Of a stretch of 64,000 bases of DNA, positions 57,644 through 64,000 are shown in pieces; position 1 is the first letter of the stretch; every line of letters begins with the position of its first letter. Origin of the DNA: Holophagaceae bacterium (lineage in GTDB: Bacteria > Acidobacteriota > Holophagae > Holophagales > Holophagaceae); assembly GCA_016710635.1 (NCBI GenBank), contig JADJVL010000005.1, forward strand, positions 186,001 through 250,000. Direction: 5' to 3'. A model generated the notes under the pieces. The model saw nothing but the letters and a program-made list of their open reading frames with translations. It ran no database searches and was not told the DNA's origin. The translations under genes were made by a program, and so were the position numbers.

Positions 57644-60347
57644 CCCTCGCCCCCGGCATCAAGCTCGGCCCCTACGAGATCCTGTCGCCCCTCGGCGCCG
57701 GCGGCATGGGCGAGGTGTGGAAGGCGAAGGATTCCCGCCTCGACCGCTTCGTCGCCATCAAGGTGCTGCCGGAGCACCTCGTCACCCACCCGGACGCCCT
57801 GGCCCGCTTCGAGCGGGAGGCCAAGGCCGTGGCGGCCCTGAACCATCCGGGCATCCTGGGCCTCTTCGACATCGGCCAGCAGGACGGCCTCGTCTTCGCC
57901 GTCATGGAGCTGCTGGAGGGCGAGACCCTGCGCAGCCGCATCGCCCACGGTCCCCTGCCCGTCCGGAAGGCCCTGGACCTGGCGGTGCAGATGGCGAAGG
58001 GCCTCGCCGCCGCCCACGAGAAGGGCGTCATCCACCGGGACCTCAAGCCCGACAACCTGTGGATCACGAAGGACGGCCGCCTCAAGATCCTGGACTTCGG
58101 CCTCGCCAAGCAGGTGGCGGCCTTCGGCAGCGGGTCCGGCTCCCTCATGCCCACGGAAGCCATTTCCGCCGGGAAGTCCCTCCACACGGAAGAAGGGATG
58201 ATCCTCGGCACCGTGGGCTACATGAGCCCGGAGCAGGTCCGCGGCGAGCCCGTGGACGCCCGCAGTGACCTCTTCAGTTTCGGCGCCGTGCTCTTCGAAA
58301 TGCTGAGCGGGAAGCGGGCCTTCGCCCGGGACAGCACCAGCGACACCCTCGCCGCCATCCTGAGGGACGAACCCCCGGAACTGGAGGCCTCGGGCCGCGC
58401 CATCCCGCCCGGGCTCCAGCGGGTGCTGCAGCACTGCCTCGAGAAGGATCCGGCCCATCGCTTCCAGGAGGCCCACGACCTCGCCTTCGCCCTGGAGACC
58501 CTTTCCAGCCCTTCGGACAGCGCGGCCCCCTTCACCGCCCCCTTCGCGCCGCCCAACCGGCGGACGACGCGGCTCTGGGCAGGCCTGGTGGCCCTGCTGG
58601 TCCTGGGGGCGGCCCCCGGGGCTGGGTGGTTCCTGGGAGCGGGAGGCGGGCTCGTTCCCCGGCTCGTCCCTCCACCCGTCACCCTGCGCCAGGACACCTC
58701 CCCGCGCCGCCTTCGCCCCGGACGGGCAGACCCTGGCCTTCAGCGCCGAACGAGGACGGCCGGCCCAGCATCTTCGTGGTGCGCTCCTGGGCGGCCCCGA
58801 GCCGCGCCCTGACGCAAGGGCCCGATCGGCTTTCCCCGCTCCTCCCAGGGGCGAGCTGGTTCTCTCGGGGGCGAAATACTCGCACCGCACTCCGGGCACG
58901 CTGGCGGACCTTCGTCCTGGGCGGGGCGCCCCCGGGAGATCCCGACGACGTGGTCCAGGCGGACTGGTCCCCGGACGGGCAGCAGGTCGCCTTCGTGCGC
59001 CTGAGCACCGTGAAGGACAACACCGACGGCCTCCTGCTCACCCTCCCCCTCAGCGGCGGGTCCGAGCGCCTGGTCGCCACCTTCCCCGGGGAGTTCATCG
59101 GCAATCCGCGGTGGAGCCCGGACGGCAGCCGGATCACGGTCCACACCTCCACCGGGTCGACAGGGGCAGCGCCAAGCCTGGTGGTCTGAAGGCGCGGGAC
59201 GGATCCATCCGAGGAGCTGACGCGGCCCTGGGATCGGGGAGCCTTTCCAGTGCGGCCTGGGCAGGCAACGACGGAATCATCTACATGCAGTCCGAGTCCG
59301 TGGCCGGGAGCGGCGTGGCGGTCAGCTCAGCCCAGGCCTTCCGCCAGGACATCCGGAGCGGGGTCTTCCAACGCCTCTTCTGGTCGCCCAGCAACGGCAA
59401 CACCCTGGACCTGCTGCCGGACGGGCGCGTCATCTTCGACAGCCTTGCGGGACGGCAGAACCTCCGGGAGTGGGACCTCACGGGCAGGGCGGCGCCCCGC
59501 TGGCTCACCCGGGGCAGCATCAACGACCGCCAGCCCGTGTTCAGCCGGGATGGGGAGTGGGTGACCTTCTCCTCGAACCGTGCCCGGAACCTGGACCTTT
59601 GGGCGGTCTCCACCCGGACCGGCGTGGTGCGCAGCCTCACTGACGACCCGGCGGAAGACTGGGATCCGGGCTATGCACCGGACGGCAAGTCCCTGCTCTG
59701 GAGTTCCAACCGCAGCCGCGTCTTCGAGATCTGGGCCTCCAACCCTGATGGCACGGGAGCCCGCCAGGTCAGCCACGACGGGGAGGACGCGGAGAACCCC
59801 ACCCAGACGCCGGACGGACGCTGGATCGTGTATGCCTCCGGGAACCGCAGGACCCCCGGGATCTGGAAGGTCCAGCCCGATGGCAGCGGCGCCAAGCTCC
59901 TCGTCCCCAGCGGCACCGTCCTGCTCCCGGAAGTGTCCCCCGATGGTCAATGGGCTCTCTACCTCACGACGGAAGGCACCCACTCCACCATCAAAGCCGT
60001 CCGGATCGAGGATGGGAAGGATGCGGGCTTCCGGATCGACCAGGAGACCAAGGGTAAGACCGTCACCGCCGTCGGAAGGTCCCGCTGGATGCCCGATGGC
60101 CGCCGCATCCTTTTTACGGGCCAGGACGAGAAGGGCCGGGATGGCGTCTTCATCCAGGACTTCGAGCCCGACAAGGACACCATCGCCACCCGCCGGAAGC
60201 TCGCAGGTTTCGACCCGGACTGGAAGACCGAGTCCCTCGGCCTCTCGCCGGATGGCAAGCGGCTCGTGCTGTCCGAGACCGAGAACCTCTTCAGCGTCAT
60301 CGAGGTCGATGGCCTCCGGGCCTCGCCCGAAAGGGGAAGGCGCGATG
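57640..60347 (+). pseudogene. Kinase 6: frame-disrupted chimeric Ser/Thr kinase
   Basis: It starts ATGA-coupled at 57640. The kinase domain and transmembrane helix are intact to about 58680 (HRDLKPDNLW, DFGLAKQ, GYMSPEQ, then LWAGLVALLVLGAAPGAGWFL). From about 58690 to 59200 recognisable propeller sequence jumps between all three frames: AFAPDGQTLAF, then EDGRPSIFVVRSW, then GELVLSGAKYSHRTPG, then VLGG...WSPDGQQVAFVR, then ARDGSIRG. This needs at least five frame changes. A clean frame continues to the end (QPVFSRDGEWVTFSSNRARNLDLW, IEVDGLRAS) but has no stop before kinase 7. The kinase half resembles kinase 5, while the sensor half is class B like kinases 1 and 2. If translated, only the kinase and anchor would be made. 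Confidence 0.85.
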
Positions 60348-62975
60348 ACCCTCGCCCCCGGCACCAAGCTCGGCCCCTACGAGATCCTTTCGCCCCTCGG
60401 CGCAGGAGGGATGGGCGAGGTGTGGAAGGCGAAGGACGCGCGCCTCGACCGCTTCGTGGCCGTGAAGGTGCTTCCCGAGCACCTCGCCACCCACCCGGAA
60501 GCCCTGGCCCGCTTCGAGCGCGAGGCCAAGGCCGTGGCGGCCCTGAACCACCCGAACATCATGGCCCTCCACGACCTCGGCAATCAGGACGGCGTGGTCT
60601 ACGAAGTGATGGAGCTCCTCGAAGGCGAATCCTTGCGGGCGACCCTCGCCCACGGCCCCCTCGCGCCCCGGACCGCCACCGAGCTCGCGGTGCAGCTGGC
60701 CCATGGCCTCGCCGCCGCCCACGAGAAGGGCGTGATCCACCGGGACCTCAAGCCCGACAACCTCTGGATCACCAAGGAGGGCCGCCTCAAGATCCTGGAC
60801 TTCGGCCTCGCCAAGCAGGTCTCGGCCTTCGGCGGCGGCTCGGGTTCGCTGATGCCCACGGAGGCCATGGTCGCCGGCGGCGGCGGCGTCCGTACGGAGG
60901 AGGGCATGATCCTCGGCACCGTGGGCTACATGAGCCCGGAGCAGGTGCGCGGCGAGGCCGTGGACGCCCGCAGCGACCTCTTCAGCTTCGGCGTGGTGCT
61001 CTTCGAGATGCTCACGGGGAAGAAGGCCTTCGCCCGGGACACGACGAGCGACACGCTCGCGGCCATCCTCCGGGACGATCCGCCGGAACTGGAAGGCGGC
61101 AGCCGGCCCATCCCGCCGGCCCTGCGGCGCATCATCGACCACTGCCTGGAGAAGCTGCCGGCCCGCCGCTTCCACGACGCCACGGATCTCGCCTTCGCCC
61201 TGGAATCCGCCGCCGCGCCCTCTTCGGACTCCGGCGCGGCCTTCACGGCCCCCTTCGCGGCGCCGAGCCGGCGGAGGCCGTGGAAGTGGGCTGCGCTCGT
61301 GGCGGTCGGGGGCGCCCTCCTCCTCGCCGCCGGCGCGGGCCTCCAGGCGCGCTTCGGGGGGCGCTCAGCCCTGCCCCTCTCCTTCAAGCGACTCACCTTC
61401 GGCAAGGGCACGGTGGAAGCCGCCCGCTTCACCCCCGGCAGCCAGGAGATCCTCTACACCGCCCGCTGGCAGGGCCAGGCCCCGGAGATCTTCGCGGTCC
61501 ATCCGGACAGCCTGCAGCCCCGCAGCCTGGGGATTCCGGATGCGGCCCTGCTGGCGGTCTCCCCGAAGCAGGAGCTGCTGGTGATGACCCACCCCCGGCT
61601 CTGGAACGGCGTCCAGTTCGGCCCCCTGGCCCGGGCCGTCCCGGGGGGCGGCGCCCTGCGGGAGGTCGCGGGCCACGTGCTGGAGACCGACTGGCTCCCG
61701 GGGGCCGAACAGTGGGCCGTCCTCAAGGCCACGGGCACCGGCTTCGGCCGCGTCATCGAGTTCCCCAAGGGCCGCGTGGTCCATGAGACCGCCGTCCACG
61801 CGAGCCAGCTGAGGGTCTCACCTTCCGGGGACCGCATCGCCTTCCTTGATCGCCCTTCCATGGGCGACGGCAACCACCGCATCCTCGTCATCGAGGCCGG
61901 CGGGCGCACCCTGCTCACGGCCCCCACCGGCAACCTCACCGGCCTGGCCTGGGCGCCCGGCGGGAAGGAGATCTGGTACAGCGAGGCGGGGAACGAAGGC
62001 AGCCGGCTCTGGGCCCTGGACCTCTCCGGGCGGCGCCGGCTCCTGCTGTCCCAGGCCGGGTGGCTGGAGCTTCGCGACGTGGGCCCCGACGGGCGCGCCC
62101 TCGTGACCATGACCCAGACCATCACCGGCGTCATGGGGATGCTCGCCCCCGAGTTCCGGGAGCGGGACCTGTCCTGGAACGAGGCCACCCGGGCCACGGA
62201 GTTCACGCCGGACGGCCAGTCCCTCCTCATCGGCGCCCCGGGAACCTGGGCCGCGGACCCGGGTCGATCCTTCTACCTGCGGAAGGGGGACGGCTCCCCC
62301 GCCCTCCGCCTGGGTGAGGCCTCGGCCTTCCACCTCTTCCCCGATGGCCGCCGGGTGCTGGCCGTCACCAGCAGCGATCCCATGAAGCTGGCCATCGTGC
62401 CGGTGGGACCCGGGGAGACCCGGGAGCTTTCCTTCCCAGGCCAGGCCTATGTGGACGGGCCCTACCTGTTCCCTGACGGCAAGCGCGCGGCCTGCGCCGT
62501 CTCCAAGGGGGGCGAAGTCTCCCTGGTCATCGTGGATCTGGAGACGGGGGCGACGCGGCCCGTCGGACCTTCCAACACCACCGTGTTCCTGGGCCAGCGG
62601 GTCGTCTCCCCCGACGGCCGCTGGCTCGTCCTCGGCACCCGGAGCGGGGACCCCCTGGACCCGCGCCTGCTCTTGGTGTCCGTGGAGGGCGGCGAGCCGA
62701 GGCCCGTCCAGGGCACCGAGGCCGGCGACATCCCCCTGGCCTTCGACCGGGAGAGCAAGGGCGTCCTCGTCTTCAATCGGGACGGCTTCCCCACCCGCAT
62801 CCACCGCCTCGACCTCGCCACGGGCCGGCGCGAGCTGGTGCGGGAGATCACGCCGGTGAACCCCGCAGGCCTTTCGGGCATCCGCGAAATCGTCCCCGCG
62901 CCGGACGGGCGCGGCCTCGCCTACAACTACGTGCGCAAGCTCTCGGACCTCTACCTCATCGAAGGCCTGAAATGA
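60345..62975 (+). CDS. Membrane Ser/Thr kinase 7 with class-A-related propeller sensor
   Basis: An 876-residue kinase starting at the ATG at 60345. Kinase motifs: LGAGGMGEVWKAKD, VAVKVL, HRDLKPDNLW, DFGLAKQ and GYMSPEQ. Transmembrane helix about 313-335. The sensor opens KRLTFGKGTVEAARFTPGSQEILYTARWQG as in kinase 5 and ends KLSDLYLIEGLK. The stop overlaps the kinase 8 start (ATGA at 62972-62975). Parts of its kinase domain are nearly base-identical to kinase 8. Confidence 0.93.
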   Translation: MTLAPGTKLGPYEILSPLGAGGMGEVWKAKDARLDRFVAVKVLPEHLATHPEALARFEREAKAVAALNHPNIMALHDLGNQDGVVYEVMELLEGESLRATLAHGPLAPRTATELAVQLAHGLAAAHEKGVIHRDLKPDNLWITKEGRLKILDFGLAKQVSAFGGGSGSLMPTEAMVAGGGGVRTEEGMILGTVGYMSPEQVRGEAVDARSDLFSFGVVLFEMLTGKKAFARDTTSDTLAAILRDDPPELEGGSRPIPPALRRIIDHCLEKLPARRFHDATDLAFALESAAAPSSDSGAAFTAPFAAPSRRRPWKWAALVAVGGALLLAAGAGLQARFGGRSALPLSFKRLTFGKGTVEAARFTPGSQEILYTARWQGQAPEIFAVHPDSLQPRSLGIPDAALLAVSPKQELLVMTHPRLWNGVQFGPLARAVPGGGALREVAGHVLETDWLPGAEQWAVLKATGTGFGRVIEFPKGRVVHETAVHASQLRVSPSGDRIAFLDRPSMGDGNHRILVIEAGGRTLLTAPTGNLTGLAWAPGGKEIWYSEAGNEGSRLWALDLSGRRRLLLSQAGWLELRDVGPDGRALVTMTQTITGVMGMLAPEFRERDLSWNEATRATEFTPDGQSLLIGAPGTWAADPGRSFYLRKGDGSPALRLGEASAFHLFPDGRRVLAVTSSDPMKLAIVPVGPGETRELSFPGQAYVDGPYLFPDGKRAACAVSKGGEVSLVIVDLETGATRPVGPSNTTVFLGQRVVSPDGRWLVLGTRSGDPLDPRLLLVSVEGGEPRPVQGTEAGDIPLAFDRESKGVLVFNRDGFPTRIHRLDLATGRRELVREITPVNPAGLSGIREIVPAPDGRGLAYNYVRKLSDLYLIEGLK

Positions 62976-64000
62976 CCCTGACCCCCGGCACGAAGCTTGG
63001 TCCCTACGAAGTGCTCTCGCCCCTCGGCGCCGGAGGCATGGGCGAGGTCTGGAAGGCGAAGGACACCCGCCTGGACCGCTTCGTGGCCATCAAGGTGCTG
63101 CCGGAACACTTGGCCACCCACCCGGAAGCCCTCGCCCGCTTCGAGCGGGAGGCCAAGGCCGTGGCGGCCCTGAACCATCCCAACATCATGGCCCTCCACG
63201 ACCTCGGCAATCAGGACGGCGTGGTCTACGAGGTGATGGAACTCCTCGAAGGCGAATCCCTCCGCGCCCGTCTGGCCGCGGGACCCCTGCCCCCGCGCAA
63301 GGCCACGGAGCTCGCGGTGCAGCTGGCCCATGGCCTCGCCGCGGCGCACGCGAAGGGCGTCGTCCATAGGGACCTCAAGCCCGACAACCTGTGGATCACC
63401 AAGGACGGCCGTCTGAAGATCCTGGATTTCGGCCTCGCCAAGCAGGTCTCCGCCTTTGGTGGCGGCTCCGGATCGCTCATGCCCACGGAGGCCATGGCCG
63501 CCGGCGCTGGCGTCCACACGGAGGAGGGGATGATCCTTGGCACCGTGGGCTACATGTCGCCGGAGCAGGTGCGGGGCGAGGCCGTGGACGCCCGCAGCGA
63601 CATCTTCAGCTTCGGCACGGTGCTCTTCGAAATGCTCACGGGGAAGAAGGCCTTCGCCCGCAACACCACCAGCGACACCCTGGCCGCCATCCTGCGGGAT
63701 GATCCGCCGGACCTGGAGGAATCCAGCCGACCCCTGCCCGGGGGCCTGCTGCGCATCCTGGAACACTGCCTGGAAAAGGATCCCGCCCACCGCTTCCAGG
63801 AGACCCACGACCTGGCCTTCGCCCTGCAGAACCTTTCCTCAGCCTCCGAAAGCTCCGTGGCCTTCAAGGCCCCCTTCGAAGCCCAGAACCGGCGCGTCAC
63901 CTGGAAGTGGGCCGCCGTGGGGGCTGGCCTCCTGCTCGTCGCTGCCCTCGCGGGCTGGGCCCTGCGGGGCGGCCGGCCCCCGGAGCCCGTGTTCCAGCAG
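62972..64000 (+). CDS. Membrane Ser/Thr kinase 8 (partial, runs off the window)
   Basis: The first 343 codons are present. Kinase motifs are intact (LGAGGMGEVWKAKD, VAIKVL, HRDLKPDNLW, DFGLAKQ, GYMSPEQ) and the transmembrane helix (about 311-331, AAVGAGLLLVAALAGWALRGG) is complete. The sensor begins just before the window ends, so its class is unknown. The segment NIMALHDLGNQDGVVYEVMELL is identical to kinase 7. More members may follow beyond 64000. Confidence 0.9.
   Translation, partial: MTLTPGTKLGPYEVLSPLGAGGMGEVWKAKDTRLDRFVAIKVLPEHLATHPEALARFEREAKAVAALNHPNIMALHDLGNQDGVVYEVMELLEGESLRARLAAGPLPPRKATELAVQLAHGLAAAHAKGVVHRDLKPDNLWITKDGRLKILDFGLAKQVSAFGGGSGSLMPTEAMAAGAGVHTEEGMILGTVGYMSPEQVRGEAVDARSDIFSFGTVLFEMLTGKKAFARNTTSDTLAAILRDDPPDLEESSRPLPGGLLRILEHCLEKDPAHRFQETHDLAFALQNLSSASESSVAFKAPFEAQNRRVTWKWAAVGAGLLLVAALAGWALRGGRPPEPVFQQ

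Overview
This is about 64 kb of high-GC bacterial chromosome. The menaquinone futalosine gene mqnE, the many membrane Ser/Thr kinases with TolB/PD40-type sensor halves, and FHA-GAF-SpoIIE phosphatases suggest an Acidobacteriota member, probably of the Holophagae (Geothrix or Holophaga relatives). That placement is inference from gene content, not proof. No rRNA, tRNA, CRISPR array or transposase was recognised.

Layout. (1) 1-3.9 kb, minus strand: lspA and ileS, translationally coupled, then a small protein with eight CxxC motifs. (2) 3.9-7.3 kb, minus strand: an integron gene-cassette array with no integrase in the window. It has seven complete attC sites (six of exactly 99 bp, one of 62 bp), one half attC at the distal end, an attI-like zone at the proximal end, and eight small genes of visibly lower GC. 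(3) 7.5-10.1 kb: a biotin carboxylase/biotin carrier pair with an ORF6N-domain gene between its two subunits. (4) 10.1-16.1 kb: a lipoprotein, a frameshifted exported protein, a LytS/LytTR two-component pair, coaBC, a DinB-like protein, a flavin-type small protein and rpoZ. (5) 16.1-20.9 kb: tetR, an HlyD-like lipoprotein, two ABC ATPases and one permease, forming an autoregulated YbhGFSR-type exporter with two operator-like palindromes. (6) 20.9-24.8 kb: an exported unknown, mqnE, 5-formyl-THF cyclo-ligase and a flavin oxidoreductase.

(7) 24.8-38.3 kb looks like an ion and osmotic stress island. It holds a CPA2 antiporter, a sucrose module (sucrose-phosphate-synthase-like GT4, a HAD phosphatase fused to a glycoside hydrolase, and a ROK sugar kinase), a CPA1 antiporter, an MscS channel, a GNAT/carbon-nitrogen-hydrolase overlapping pair, a frameshifted HAD phosphatase, a MarR regulator and a divergent ClC channel.

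(8) 38.3-43.6 kb: a YhbY-type RNA-binding protein, two FHA-GAF-SpoIIE phosphatases and an M64-type metallopeptidase. (9) 43.7-64 kb: eight tandem PknB-type kinases, each with a cytoplasmic kinase domain, one membrane span and a beta-propeller-like sensor. A globin gene on the other strand interrupts the array. The last kinases are joined stop-to-start by ATGA overlaps. The sixth is broken by at least five frame changes and combines the kinase half of one subfamily with the sensor half of another. The last runs off the window.

The most unusual features are the integrase-less cassette array, whose attC ends also supply stop codons and probably ribosome-binding sequence to the cassette genes, and the kinase array, which shows duplication, local homogenisation and sensor swapping. 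Frame disruptions recur in three genes (about 10.95, 35.91 and 58.7-59.2 kb), so read-level verification matters.
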